The notes under the pieces: model-generated
What the model was told of the DNA's origin: nothing
Seen by the model: the letters and a program-made list of their open reading frames with translations, nothing else
The model's database searches: none
Source: Actinoplanes sp. NBRC 103695
GTDB lineage: Bacteria > Actinomycetota > Actinomycetes > Mycobacteriales > Micromonosporaceae
DNA: 64,000 bases
Reading direction: 5' to 3'
Assembly (NCBI RefSeq): GCF_030269485.1
Contig: NZ_BSTL01000004.1
Coordinates: 1 to 64,000, forward strand
Made by a program: the position numbers and the translations under genes
Part shown: positions 37,385 to 46,416 of the stretch, piece by piece
Layout of the letters: the number at the start of each line of letters is the position of its first letter
How positions within the stretch are numbered: position 1 is the first letter of the stretch

Positions 37385-38808
37385 GCGGCGCCCGCGAGCG
37401 TGTCGGCGGCACCGTGCCGGGTGAGGGCTTCCAGCCAGTCGACGCAGAGCGTCCGGACGACCTCGTCGGCGGCCAGTTCGCGCGGGAACACCGCTTCGAG
37501 GCCGAGCAGGGCGGCGACCACGTCGGACGGGGTGCGGGCGCCGGACAGCGCCGTACGGATCTCCTCGGCCAGCGGGTCGTCGAGCGGCAGCGCCGAGCCG
37601 TCGTCCGCGACCCCTTGCGCGTAGCGCATCCAGGCGGCCACCACGAGCACCGCCCAGCGTGGCGACGCGCCCGCGGCCCGCCGGTCGGCGATCGTGTGCA
37701 GCACGCGCTGCGGCAGTTTCTGTGAGCCGTCCTTGGCCACCTGCACGGTCCGGTGGGCGATCGCCGGGTCGGCGAAGCGTTCCAGCACCGAGTCGCCGTA
37801 GGCCACCACGGTCACCCCGGGCGGCGGCGCGAGGCTCCCGGCCACGTCGTCGGCGATGAACCGGCACATCACCTCGCGCATGCCGGGCATCTCGAGCGCC
37901 GACGCCACGGTGTCCCGCCCGGCCAGCGCCCCCAGGTACGCGATTCCGGAGTGCACGCCGTTGAGCGCCCGCAGTTTCAGCCGTTCCCACGGTCCGGCGT
38001 CGTCGGTGAGGATCGCGCCGGCCTTCTCCCACGCGGGCCGCCCGCCGGGGAAGTCGTCCTCGATCACCCACTGCTGGTAGGGCTCGGCCCCGACCGCCGC
38101 CAGGTCCCGTACACCCAGCGCGGCCTCCGCGGCGGCCAGCGTCCCGGGTGTGCTCGCCGGGACGATCCGGTCGACCATGGTGCCCGGGAACGTGACGCTC
38201 GCGGCGATCCAGTCGGCCAGCGGCCCGTCGGGGCAGAGCTGTTCGACCAGGGAGCGGGTGCGGCGCCCGTTCGACGGCAGGTTGTCGCAGCTGACGACCG
38301 CGAGCGGGCCGGCGTCGGCGCGCCGCCGCGCTTCCAGTCCCCGCAGCAGGAGGTCGGGAACAGTGCCGGGCAGCGCCGTCGCGAGCAGCCTTCCGGTCAC
38401 CGGGTCCAGCAGGTACGCCTTCTCGGTGACGGTCAGCGTCAGCACCCGTACACCCGGATCTGCGATCTTGGAAATCACCGCCTCGGGACCGGAGGCCGCG
38501 TGCAGCACCTCGGAGAACGCCCCGATCACCCGGGTGGCGTTGCCGGTGCTGGCCAGCGAGGTGACGCTGAAGAGCAGGTCCTGCGCGCGCAGGGCGTCGA
38601 CGACGTCGGTCGAGCGGGGCGCCACCGCGGCGATGCCCCAGTCGCCGCCCCCGCCCGCCACCGCGGCCTCGGTGTAGACGGCCTGGTGTGCCCGGTGGAA
38701 CGCGCCGAGTCCAAGGTGGACGATTCCAGTCCGGACGGTGCCGGGCGTGACCAGCGGGCGAGCCGCGGCCGGAACCCGGGCCAGCGTGCCCGAGCTGATC
38801 AGCGCCAT
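37381..38808 (-). CDS. Mannitol dehydrogenase-family reductase (fructuronate/tagaturonate reductase type)
   Basis: 475 residues. N-terminal IVHLGLGAFHRAHQAVY binds NAD(H); catalytic K-x4-N-x2-H is present as KLRALNGVH; FPGTMVDRIVP is typical of the long-chain mannitol dehydrogenase group including UxuB, UxaB and mannitol dehydrogenases. Next to uxaC it would reduce D-fructuronate to D-mannonate (UxuB) or D-tagaturonate to altronate; sequence alone does not settle which. ATG 38808 overlaps the end of the dehydratase gene by 10 nt. Confidence 0.85.
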   Translation of the reverse strand: MALISSGTLARVPAAARPLVTPGTVRTGIVHLGLGAFHRAHQAVYTEAAVAGGGGDWGIAAVAPRSTDVVDALRAQDLLFSVTSLASTGNATRVIGAFSEVLHAASGPEAVISKIADPGVRVLTLTVTEKAYLLDPVTGRLLATALPGTVPDLLLRGLEARRRADAGPLAVVSCDNLPSNGRRTRSLVEQLCPDGPLADWIAASVTFPGTMVDRIVPASTPGTLAAAEAALGVRDLAAVGAEPYQQWVIEDDFPGGRPAWEKAGAILTDDAGPWERLKLRALNGVHSGIAYLGALAGRDTVASALEMPGMREVMCRFIADDVAGSLAPPPGVTVVAYGDSVLERFADPAIAHRTVQVAKDGSQKLPQRVLHTIADRRAAGASPRWAVLVVAAWMRYAQGVADDGSALPLDDPLAEEIRTALSGARTPSDVVAALLGLEAVFPRELAADEVVRTLCVDWLEALTRHGAADTLAGAA

Positions 38809-40079
38809 GCGGGACCGTCCGGGAACGTGAACTCGGCGATCGACTCGGCGCGCATCGTGGCGCTGTAGCCGGGCTCGCTCGGCAGCACGTACCTGCCGTC
38901 GCGGGTGCGTACCGGATCGGTGAAGTGCTCGTGCAGGTGATCGACGTACTCGACCATGCGCCCGTCCAGGGCCGTGGAGACGCGCAGGTAGTCGAAGGCG
39001 AACAGGTGCTGCACCAGCTCGCACAGGCCCACCCCGCCGGCGTGCGGGCAGACCGGCACGCCGAACTTGGCGGCCAGCAGCAGCTCGGCCAGCACCTCGG
39101 GGACGCCGCCGACCCGGCAGGCGTCGACCTGCATGACGCCGATCGCGCCGGCCTGCAGCAGCTGTTTGAAGATGACCCGGTTGGCGGCCATCTCGCCGGT
39201 GGCGACCCGGATCGGCGCCACCGCGCGCTGGATCCGCGCGTGCCCGAGCACGTCGTCGGGGTGGGTGGGCTCCTCGATCCAGTACGGGTCGGCCTCGGCC
39301 AGCCGCTCCATGTTGGCGATCGCCTCGTCCACGTTCCAGACCTGGTTGGCGTCCATCATGAGCAGGGCGTCCGGGCCGATCTCGGCGCGGATCAGGCGGG
39401 CCCGGCGTATGTCGTCCTCGATGTCGCCGCCGACCTTCATCTTCATCGCCCGCCAGCCCTCGTCGTAGGCGGCGCGGGCGAGGGCCCGCACCTTGTCGTC
39501 GGGGTAGCCCAGCCAGCCCACGCTGGTGGTGTACGACGGAAGCCCGTCGCGTTCCAGCCCGGCCAGCCGTTCGGCCATCCCGATCCGGCCCTTGTCCAGG
39601 ATCGCGGCCGCCTCCTCGGGCGTCAGCGCGTCCGCGATGTGCCGGAAGTCGATCTCGGCGACCAGCTCCGCCGTCGGCATCTCGGCGAGCAGCCGCCACA
39701 ACGGCTTGCCGGCCTCCTTGGCGCGCAGGTCCCACACCGCGTTGACCAGCGCCGCGGTGGCCAGGTGGATGACGCCCTTCTCCGGGCCGAGCCAGCGCAG
39801 CTGCGGGTCCGCGGTCAGCGACCGGCCGAAGTCCAGGCCGTTCAGAGAGTCCAGATCAAAACCGGCGATGTGGTACGCGAGCGCGTGGATCGCCGCGCAC
39901 ACGACCTCGTTGCCCCGCCCGTTGGTGAAGGTGAAACCGGCGCCGGTGTGCGGGCCGTCGGTGTGCAGTTCCACGTACGCCGCCGAGTAGTCGCCCCGGT
40001 TGATCGCGTCGGAGCCGTCTCCGGCGGCCGCGGTCGGGAAGCGGACGTCGTGCACGGTGACGGATTCGATGCGCGTCAT
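38799..40079 (-). CDS. fucD: Enolase-superfamily sugar-acid dehydratase, L-fuconate dehydratase (FucD/ENOSF1) type
   Basis: 426 residues. VHDVRFPTAAAGDGSDA, YSAAYVELHTDGP, WLGPEKGVIHLATAALVNAVWDL (in part), catalytic Lys pair in AMKMKVG, metal ligands in MMDANQ, IEEPTHPDD and ATGE, and PHAGGVGLCELVQHL. This matches human ENOSF1/bacterial L-fuconate dehydratase strikingly along its length as I recall it. It dehydrates an aldonate to the 2-keto-3-deoxy acid. In this operon it occupies the place where mannonate dehydratase UxuA would be expected, so its real substrate may be L-fuconate, L-galactonate or another aldonate. ATG 40079 overlaps the uxaC stop as ATGA. Confidence 0.88.
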   Translation of the reverse strand: MTRIESVTVHDVRFPTAAAGDGSDAINRGDYSAAYVELHTDGPHTGAGFTFTNGRGNEVVCAAIHALAYHIAGFDLDSLNGLDFGRSLTADPQLRWLGPEKGVIHLATAALVNAVWDLRAKEAGKPLWRLLAEMPTAELVAEIDFRHIADALTPEEAAAILDKGRIGMAERLAGLERDGLPSYTTSVGWLGYPDDKVRALARAAYDEGWRAMKMKVGGDIEDDIRRARLIRAEIGPDALLMMDANQVWNVDEAIANMERLAEADPYWIEEPTHPDDVLGHARIQRAVAPIRVATGEMAANRVIFKQLLQAGAIGVMQVDACRVGGVPEVLAELLLAAKFGVPVCPHAGGVGLCELVQHLFAFDYLRVSTALDGRMVEYVDHLHEHFTDPVRTRDGRYVLPSEPGYSATMRAESIAEFTFPDGPAWR

Positions 40080-41500
40080 GCTTTCGTCTCCAGGCGGAAG
40101 ATGCGTTTCGGCAGGTGGTAGGCGAGGTCGGCGATGATCTCGGCGGCCTCGTCCAGCGGTAGCCGGCCCTGCGCGACCAGGGTGGCGAGGTACGCGGCGT
40201 CGACCCGGCGCGCGATGTCGTGGCGTACCGGGATGGAGCAGAACGCGCGGGTGTCGTCGACGAACCCGGCGGTGTTGTAGAACCCGGCGGAGTCGGTGAC
40301 CGCCTCGCGGAACCGGCGGAGCCCGTCCGGGGTGTCCAGGAACCACCAGGGCGCGCCGAGGTAGAGCGCGGCGTAGCCACCGGCCAGCGGTGCGAGCTCC
40401 CGGGTGAACGTGTCCTCGTCCAGCGTGTAGACCACCACGCGCAGCCGGGGGTCGTTGCCGTACGCGTCCAGCAGCGGCGCCAGCCCGTGCACGTAGTCGG
40501 TGGCCTGCGGGATGTCGCCGCCCTTGTCCCGCCCGTGGGTGCCGTGCAACCACCGGTTGTGGTTGCGGGCCGCGCCCGGGTGCAGCTGCATGACCAGCCC
40601 GTCGTCGATCGACATCCGGGCGAACTCGAGGATCATGTGCGCCCGGAAGAGTTCCGCGTCCCGGGCCGACGCCCGGCCGCTGAGCCCGCGCTGGAACAGT
40701 TCCGCCGCCTCGGCCTCGGGCAGCGACGCGGTCAGCGCGGTCGGGTGCCCGTGGTCCGAGCTGGTCGCGCCGGCCGCGACGAACGCCTCCCGCCGCAGCC
40801 GCAGCGCGTCCAGGTAGCCGCCGAAGCTCGCCGTGTCGGTGCCGGCCACCTCACCGAGCCGGGCGACGTTGCCGGCCCAGCCGTCGAACTCCATGTCCAC
40901 CACGTTGTCCGGCCGGAATGTGGTGATCACCCGGCCGCCCGGCCCGCCCCACCCGTCGGCGGCCAGTTCGGCGTGTGTGGCCAGGTCGTCCAGCGGCGAC
41001 TCGGTGGTCGCGAGGGTCTCGATGCCGAACCGCTGGAACAGCGCCCGCGGCCGGAACGCCGGCTCGGCCAGCCGGGCGGCGATCGCGTCGTAGATCTCGT
41101 CGGCCGTCTCCGCCCGCAGCGGCGTGTGCACGTCGAAGACACCGGTGAACGTGCGCTCCATCCAGAGCCGGGAGGGCGTGCCGCGGAACAGGTGCCAGTG
41201 CTCGGCGAGCAGCCGCCAGATCGCCCGGCCGTCGGTTTCCACCGGCTCGGCGGCGCCGTCCCGCACCGGCACACCGAGCCGCCCCGGCGGGATGCCCTGG
41301 CTGAGCAGCATCCGGGTGACGTAGTGGTCGGGCACCACCAGCAGTTGCGCCGGGTCTCCGAATGGCTGGTCCTCGGCCAGCAGCGCCGGGTCGACGTGCC
41401 CGTGCGGGCAGATCAGCGGCAGCTGAGCCGCGACCGCGTGCAGCTCCCGGGCGATGTCACGCTCCCGGTCGGCGCTCGCGAAGATCAGTTCGTCCGGCAC
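40076..41500 (-). CDS. uxaC: Glucuronate/galacturonate isomerase
   Basis: 474 residues. UxaC landmarks: PLICPHGHVDPALLAEDQPF near the N terminus with metal-binding His pair, DHYVTRMLLSQG, LFQRFGIETLATTESPLDD, and LQLHPGAARNHN and PWWFLDTPDGLRRFRE in the C-terminal half. It isomerises D-glucuronate to D-fructuronate and D-galacturonate to D-tagaturonate. GTG 41500 follows GGAGTGACGC. It starts 3 nt after the upstream oxidoreductase. Its presence is the main evidence that the operon handles hexuronates. Confidence 0.93.
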   Translation of the reverse strand: MPDELIFASADRERDIARELHAVAAQLPLICPHGHVDPALLAEDQPFGDPAQLLVVPDHYVTRMLLSQGIPPGRLGVPVRDGAAEPVETDGRAIWRLLAEHWHLFRGTPSRLWMERTFTGVFDVHTPLRAETADEIYDAIAARLAEPAFRPRALFQRFGIETLATTESPLDDLATHAELAADGWGGPGGRVITTFRPDNVVDMEFDGWAGNVARLGEVAGTDTASFGGYLDALRLRREAFVAAGATSSDHGHPTALTASLPEAEAAELFQRGLSGRASARDAELFRAHMILEFARMSIDDGLVMQLHPGAARNHNRWLHGTHGRDKGGDIPQATDYVHGLAPLLDAYGNDPRLRVVVYTLDEDTFTRELAPLAGGYAALYLGAPWWFLDTPDGLRRFREAVTDSAGFYNTAGFVDDTRAFCSIPVRHDIARRVDAAYLATLVAQGRLPLDEAAEIIADLAYHLPKRIFRLETKA

Positions 41501-41503
41501 GCG

Positions 41504-42922
41504 TCACTCCGTCTCCAGGTCGAGCAGTTCGGACACCCGGACCGGTCCGCCGGTGTCCATCGAGCGGTTCGCCGCCAGACCGGTGAGCAGGGCCAGCGCC
41601 CCGTCGCGCGCGGTCGCCGACCGATCCAGAGGATCAACGGCCGCACCCAGGAGTACGTCGAGCATCCGCTTGTCCGCGCCGCCGTGACCCTCCCTCTCGT
41701 CACCGCTTTGCTCTGAGCACATATGCGCATCACCTGATGCGTTTCTCTCAGGCTCGCTTTGCTCTGAGCACATATGCGCATCGCCGGGGCGGGGCGCGCG
41801 GCCGGGGAGCGGCACCAGCTGGGGCGGGGACCAGTGGGGGTGCAGGGTGAGGCGGACCCAGCCTTGTTCGGCGGCGGCCGCCTCGCCGTGCACCGCGGCG
41901 CCCTTGAGTGCGCTCGCCTCGGCGGGACTGACGTGGTCGCTCTCCACCACCTCGAGCTCCAGCCGGCCCTTGCTGCCGTTGACCATCAACCGGTAGCCCT
42001 CCCACGGCGCGTACGCGGTGAGGTGGTAGGTCATCGTGGCGCCGGTGTCGTAGCGGACCAGCACCGCCATGTCGTCCTGGATGGTCACGCCGGGGGAGAA
42101 GACGTTGCGGTCGCGCAGGTAGCCGTCGGCCGGTTCGGCGTCGAGATACAGCGCGCGCAGCCGGTCGTTGTCGTCGAGCCGGATCGCGAACGGGTCGTCC
42201 GCGGCCGCGGGGCTGCCGTGCGCGCGCTGGTAGTCACGCGCGTAGCCGTGCCGGGCGCCGGCCTCGTCGCCGTAGAAGAACAGCCGGCCGGACGCGAACA
42301 CCGACTCCGGCCGCGCGCCCAGCCACCAGTTGACCAGGTCGAAGTGGTGGCCGGACTTGTGCACCAGCAGGCCACCGGAGTTGGCCCGGTCGCGGTGCCA
42401 GCGGCGGAAGTAGTCGGCGCCGTGGCGTACGTCGAGCAGCCACTCGAAGTGCACCGATCCGATCTCCCCGACGGCGCCGGAGGCGAGCAGAGTGCGGACC
42501 TTCTCGTGCACCGGGTTGAATCGGTAGTTGAAGGTGACCGCCACCCGCTTCCCGGTGCGCCGCTGCGCGTCGAGCACGGCCCGGGCGCCGGCGGCGTCGG
42601 TGGTCATCGGCTTCTCGGTGAGCACGTCGCAGCCGGCCTCGAGGGCGGTCACGATGTGCCTGGCGTGCTCCCGGTCCATGCTCGTCACCACGAGCGTGTC
42701 GACCCGCTGCTCGGCCAGCATGTCGGCGAGCCGCTCGGCGGGATAGCCGGGCACGCCGGGATGACCGGCCTCGGACAGCCAGCGGTCGTGCGCGGCGATG
42801 CGGAGGGGGTTGCGGTCGCACAGACCGACCAGCTCGCTGGTGCCGGCGTGGTCCCGGGTGAGGGCGCGGATGAACATCTCGGCCCGCGCTCCGGTCCCGA
42901 CGACTGCGTAGCGTCGCGACAT
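41504..42922 (-). CDS. Gfo/Idh/MocA-family oxidoreductase carrying two repeat-encoded insertions
   Basis: 472 residues. N-terminal YAVVGTGARAEMFIRAL, then DTLVVTSMDREHARHIVTAL and VLTEKPMTTD with the family Lys; HKSGHHFDLVNWWLGA in the C-terminal half. Substrate probably a glycoside or sugar acid related to the uronate pathway. Near residues 380-415 two stretches read GDAHMCSEQS, both encoded by type B copies of the GCTTTGCTCTG repeat, in a region of low complexity before the last helix (RMLDVLLGAA). ATG 42922 is used; an upstream in-frame GTG/ATG region lacks support. First gene of the minus operon, divergent from lacI. Confidence 0.85.
   Translation of the reverse strand: MSRRYAVVGTGARAEMFIRALTRDHAGTSELVGLCDRNPLRIAAHDRWLSEAGHPGVPGYPAERLADMLAEQRVDTLVVTSMDREHARHIVTALEAGCDVLTEKPMTTDAAGARAVLDAQRRTGKRVAVTFNYRFNPVHEKVRTLLASGAVGEIGSVHFEWLLDVRHGADYFRRWHRDRANSGGLLVHKSGHHFDLVNWWLGARPESVFASGRLFFYGDEAGARHGYARDYQRAHGSPAAADDPFAIRLDDNDRLRALYLDAEPADGYLRDRNVFSPGVTIQDDMAVLVRYDTGATMTYHLTAYAPWEGYRLMVNGSKGRLELEVVESDHVSPAEASALKGAAVHGEAAAAEQGWVRLTLHPHWSPPQLVPLPGRAPRPGDAHMCSEQSEPERNASGDAHMCSEQSGDEREGHGGADKRMLDVLLGAAVDPLDRSATARDGALALLTGLAANRSMDTGGPVRVSELLDLETE
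41704..41785. repeat. Two type B copies of the GCTTTGCTCTG repeat inside an oxidoreductase gene
   Basis: Copies at 41704-41734 and 41755-41785: GCTTTGCTCTGA plus GCACATATGCGCAT plus CRCC. On the coding strand both are read GDAHMCSEQS in the same frame. A related fragment GTTTCTCTCAGG lies between them at 41740-41752. Confidence 0.9.
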
Positions 42923-42971
42923 GCAGGTGCCCCCGTTCTGCCCCCGTTCGGCCAACAAACCTTTGCAGCGG

Positions 42972-43001
42972 ACGCTAGGCCCATCGACATAAATGAGTCA
43001 A
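42972..43001 (-). promoter_or_regulatory. Promoter of the sugar-acid catabolic operon
   Basis: On the minus strand TTGACT (42996-43001), 18-nt spacer, TAGCGT (42972-42977). Transcription would start near 42965, about 43 nt before ATG 42922. Confidence 0.6.
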
Positions 43002-43056
43002 CGGGTGCTCAGCTTACGTACGCAATAATGGGGTTTTAGCCTGAATCGTCGAAATG

Positions 43057-43066
43057 GTTTCGAAAC
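43057..43066. promoter_or_regulatory. Candidate LacI-family operator
   Basis: GTTTCGAAAC, a perfect palindrome with central CG as favoured by LacI/GalR proteins, between the divergent promoters and upstream of lacI. Confidence 0.5.
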
Positions 43067-43086
43067 ATCTTGGCAGTCCGAATGCA

Positions 43087-43115
43087 TTGACAGCGCTGCA
43101 ACCCCTTGCATTAAT
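43087..43115 (+). promoter_or_regulatory. Promoter of the lacI-transporter operon
   Basis: TTGACA (43087-43092), 17-nt spacer, ATTAAT (43110-43115). Start expected near 43122, leaving a short leader with AAGGAGGTG before GTG 43156. Confidence 0.55.
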
Positions 43116-43155
43116 TGCCTCCCAGACATCGATGAAGTCCGAAGGAGGTGGGGGC

Positions 43156-44136
43156 GTGCCGGCCACGATTCGTGACGTTGCGCAAGCGTCGGGCGTGCAC
43201 ATCTCCACGGTGTCGCGCACCTTCTCCGCGCCGCATCTGGTCAACGCGGAGACCCGGAGCCGGGTGCAGGCCTGCGCGGAGCAGCTCGGCTACCGGCCCA
43301 ACCGGGCGGCCCGGGCGCTGATCACCGGGCGCACCTACAACATCGGCCTGATCGTCGCGGACATCGCGAACCCGTTCTTCCCGCCGCTGATCAAGGCCGC
43401 CGAGAGCCAGGCCCGCCGGCACGACCACCACATCTTCGTGGCCGACACCAACGAGGACGCGCTGGTCGAGGAGGACCTGGTCCGGGCGATGGCCAAGCAG
43501 GTCGACGGGGTGCTGCTGTGCAGCCCGCGGATGAGCAACAGCCTGATCGAGCAGCTCAGCCGCGAGGTGCCGCTGGTGGTGGTGAACCGGCGCATCGTCG
43601 GCCTGCCCGCTGTCGTGATGGACGTCGCGCACGGCGCCCAGGTCGCGCTGGGCCACCTGGCCGGTCTCGGGCACCGCCGGATCGCGCTGGTCACCGGCCC
43701 GCGCGGATCGTGGACCAGCCGGGAGATCCGGCGCGCCGCCCAGCACTCCGAGCGGTCCGGCCGTTTCGAGCTCACCGTCCTCGGGCCGAACCCGCCGACC
43801 GTGGAGGGCGGCCAGGCAGTCGCCGAGCTGGTCCAGCGCGCCGGGGTGACCGCCGTGCTCGCCTACAACGACCTGATGGCCATCGGCCTGATGGAGGGAC
43901 TGAACGCCCTGGGCCTGCGGGTGCCCGAGGACGTGAGCGTGGCCGGCATCGACGACATCGCGCTCAGCCGGTTGACCCGCCCCAAGCTGACCACGGTGGC
44001 CAACCCCACGGCCGCCGCCGGTCGGGCCGCCGTCGACATGCTCCTCGCGCATGGCGACGACCGCCGCACCACCGCACAGGTCTCCCTGCACACCGAACTG
44101 ATCATCCGGGACTCGACCGGACCGGTTTCCGCGTAA
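43156..44136 (+). CDS. LacI-family transcriptional regulator
   Basis: 326 residues. N-terminal helix-turn-helix and hinge (TIRDVAQASGVHISTVSR; GYRPNRAARALITGRT) followed by a periplasmic-binding-like effector domain (IGLIVADIANPFF, YNDLMAIGLMEGL, VSVAGIDDIALSRLTRP). GTG 43156 has AAGGAGGTG 6 nt upstream; longer forms from 43054 would add residues before the HTH, unlike the family. It lies between the divergent uronate operon and the importer genes and probably represses both, released by a sugar acid. GTTTCGAAAC at 43057-43066 is a candidate operator. Confidence 0.93.
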   Translation: MPATIRDVAQASGVHISTVSRTFSAPHLVNAETRSRVQACAEQLGYRPNRAARALITGRTYNIGLIVADIANPFFPPLIKAAESQARRHDHHIFVADTNEDALVEEDLVRAMAKQVDGVLLCSPRMSNSLIEQLSREVPLVVVNRRIVGLPAVVMDVAHGAQVALGHLAGLGHRRIALVTGPRGSWTSREIRRAAQHSERSGRFELTVLGPNPPTVEGGQAVAELVQRAGVTAVLAYNDLMAIGLMEGLNALGLRVPEDVSVAGIDDIALSRLTRPKLTTVANPTAAAGRAAVDMLLAHGDDRRTTAQVSLHTELIIRDSTGPVSA

Positions 44137-44166
44137 CAGCTTTCCTCACCCAGGAGCGAGATTGCG

Positions 44167-45450
44167 ATGCCGCGTGCCCGAAAACTCCTTACCGCCGTCC
44201 TGACCCTTCCGCTGCTCCTCGGCGCCACCGCCTGCGGAGGCGACGGCGACTCCGCCGGCGCCGGCGAGAAGGTCGAGCTGTCCTTCTTCTGGTGGGGCGG
44301 CCAGACCCGCGCCGACATGACCGAGAAGGCGCTGAACCTCTACACCTCGAAGCACCCCGACGTCACGTTCAAGAAGACCTGGCAGGCCAACCAGGGTTAC
44401 TTCGACAAACTGGCCACGCTCACCGCGGGCGGCGACCCGCCGGACATCTTCCAGATCGACGACAACTACCTCTCCGAGTACGCCGAACGCAAGGTCACCC
44501 TGGACCTGACGCCGTACCAGTCGGACAAGCGCCTGGACACCAGCAAGTTCCCCGAGCCGCTGTGGAAGTACGGCGTGGTCGACGGGAAGCTGGCCGGCAT
44601 GGCGTTCGGCGAGAACACCCAGGGCCTGGTGTACGACAAGACGCTGCTCGACAAGTTCGAGCTGCCCGCGCCGACGATGGGCATGTCCTGGGAGGACTAC
44701 ATCGCCTGGGCGACCACCGTGTCCAAGACCGCCAAGGTTCCCGGCACCCAGGACCCGAGCGCGGACTTCAAGGCGTTCTGGGTCTGGCTGCGGCAGAAGG
44801 ACAAGGATCTCTACCACGGCAAGGAGCTGGGCTTCACCGAGGCGGACGTGACCGAGTGGTTCACGCTGTGGCAGGGCGCCCGCGCGGCCGGGGCGACGCC
44901 CACACCGGACGTGATCCACGAGGGCAACGTCACCGACATCACCAAGCAGCTCGTGGCGACCGGCAAGGCGGCCACCAGCTGGGTGTGGGTCAACCAGATG
45001 CCGGAACTGAAGAAGAACGTCAAGGGTGAGCTGGGCGTCACGGCGTACCCGGGCAAGACCGGATCGCAGTGGCCGCGCGCCTCGATGTTCTTCTCGGTCT
45101 TCCGCGGCAGCGAGCACCGGGACACCGCGGTGGACGTGCTGAACTTCCTGGCCAACGACCCGGAGGCCGGCAGGATCCTGGGCACCGAGCGTGGCCTGCC
45201 GTCCAACCTGGACATCCGTGAGCAGGTCGCGGACACCACCGACAACCCGGCGATGAAGCAGTCCATCGCGGTGCAGGACGAGATCGGCAAGACCTTCGGC
45301 GCCGCGCCGTCGGTCCCGCCTGCCGGGCACAGCGTGGTCAAGAACGAGCTGATCAAGTCGGCGGAGCAGGTGGTGTACGGCAGGCAGGACCCGGCCACCG
45401 CCGCCAAGGCCTTCGTCACCGCCGCGACCAGCGCGATCGGCAAGGGCTGA
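44167..45450 (+). CDS. Extracellular solute-binding lipoprotein of a sugar ABC importer
   Basis: 427 residues. Signal peptide with lipobox ending ...GATAC (Cys23), then VELSFFWWGGQTRADMTEKAL, a family 1 (MalE/UgpB-like) solute-binding protein start, and GGDPPDIFQIDDNYL. It binds an oligosaccharide or glycoside outside the membrane. Ligand unknown; a uronic-acid-containing sugar is inferred from the locus. It starts 30 nt after lacI and is followed by both permeases with 3-nt spacing, so all are one operon. No ATPase gene is present; such importers often share an MsiK-type ATPase encoded elsewhere. Confidence 0.92.
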   Translation: MPRARKLLTAVLTLPLLLGATACGGDGDSAGAGEKVELSFFWWGGQTRADMTEKALNLYTSKHPDVTFKKTWQANQGYFDKLATLTAGGDPPDIFQIDDNYLSEYAERKVTLDLTPYQSDKRLDTSKFPEPLWKYGVVDGKLAGMAFGENTQGLVYDKTLLDKFELPAPTMGMSWEDYIAWATTVSKTAKVPGTQDPSADFKAFWVWLRQKDKDLYHGKELGFTEADVTEWFTLWQGARAAGATPTPDVIHEGNVTDITKQLVATGKAATSWVWVNQMPELKKNVKGELGVTAYPGKTGSQWPRASMFFSVFRGSEHRDTAVDVLNFLANDPEAGRILGTERGLPSNLDIREQVADTTDNPAMKQSIAVQDEIGKTFGAAPSVPPAGHSVVKNELIKSAEQVVYGRQDPATAAKAFVTAATSAIGKG

Positions 45451-45453
45451 CCG

Positions 45454-46416
45454 GTGATCACCGCTCCACCGGAACCCAGGCTCCGGCCCGGGCCCGCCAC
45501 CCCTCGGCGGGCCCGGGGCCGGAGCCGGCAGAACCTCGCGGGGTACGTCTTCCTCAGCCCGTGGCTGCTCGGCCTGATGTTGATCACCGCGGTGCCGATG
45601 CTGCTCTCGCTGTATCTGAGCTTCACCGACTACGACGTGCTCTCGCCGCTGTCCGAGGTGGAGTGGGTCGGCTGGGACAACTACCGGCGGATGTTCACCG
45701 ACGACCCGTCGTACTGGCACGCGGTCTCCGTGACGGTCACCTTCGCGCTGGTCGCGGTGCCGCTCAAGCTGCTCGCCGCGCTCGGCGTGGCGCTGCTGCT
45801 GAACCGCGCTTTCCGCGCCGTCGGCCTGTTCCGCGGGCTGTTCTACCTGCCGTCGCTTCTCGGCGGCAGCGTGGCGCTGGCCATCGTCTGGGTGAGCATG
45901 TTCAACCGGGACGGGGCGTTCAACTCGCTGCTCGGCTTCTTCGGCGTCGAGGGACAGCCGTGGGTCAGCGACCCGCGCTACGCCCTGGAAACCTTGATGC
46001 TGCTGGCGATCTGGCAGTTCGGCGCACCGATGGTGATCTTCCTGGCCGGGCTCAAACAGGTGCCGGCCGAGCTGTACGAGGCCGCGTCGGTGGACGGCGC
46101 CGGTCCGGCACGCCAGTTCTGGCACATCACCGTCCCGATGCTCTCCCCGGTGATCTTCTTCAACCTGGTGCTGGAGACCATCAACGGCTTCCAGGGCTTC
46201 ACCGCCGCCTTCGTGCTCAGCAACGGCGAGGGCGGCCCGGTCGACTCCACCCTGATGTACACGCTGAACCTCTACATCAACGGGTTCGTCAAGCTGGACA
46301 TGGGCTACGCGTCCGCGATGGCCTGGGTGTTCCTGATCGCCATCGGCCTGATCACGGCCGTGCTGTTCCGCACCGGACGGTTCTGGGTGCACTACAACGA
46401 CGAGGGGAACGGCTGA
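45454..46416 (+). CDS. Sugar ABC importer permease, MalF/UgpA type
   Basis: 320 residues, six membrane helices. Begins with a Pro/Arg-rich cytoplasmic tail, then LAGYVFLSPWLLGLMLITAVPM; the EAA loop is ELYEAASVDGAGPARQFWHIT. This is the first of two CUT1-type permease subunits. GTG 45454 is 3 nt after the binding-protein stop, and its TGA overlaps the next ATG. Confidence 0.92.
   Translation: MITAPPEPRLRPGPATPRRARGRSRQNLAGYVFLSPWLLGLMLITAVPMLLSLYLSFTDYDVLSPLSEVEWVGWDNYRRMFTDDPSYWHAVSVTVTFALVAVPLKLLAALGVALLLNRAFRAVGLFRGLFYLPSLLGGSVALAIVWVSMFNRDGAFNSLLGFFGVEGQPWVSDPRYALETLMLLAIWQFGAPMVIFLAGLKQVPAELYEAASVDGAGPARQFWHITVPMLSPVIFFNLVLETINGFQGFTAAFVLSNGEGGPVDSTLMYTLNLYINGFVKLDMGYASAMAWVFLIAIGLITAVLFRTGRFWVHYNDEGNG

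Noticed and set aside
44146..46392. Long minus-strand frame opposite the sugar importer genes
   Set aside because: No domain; opposite strand has three well-supported transport genes.
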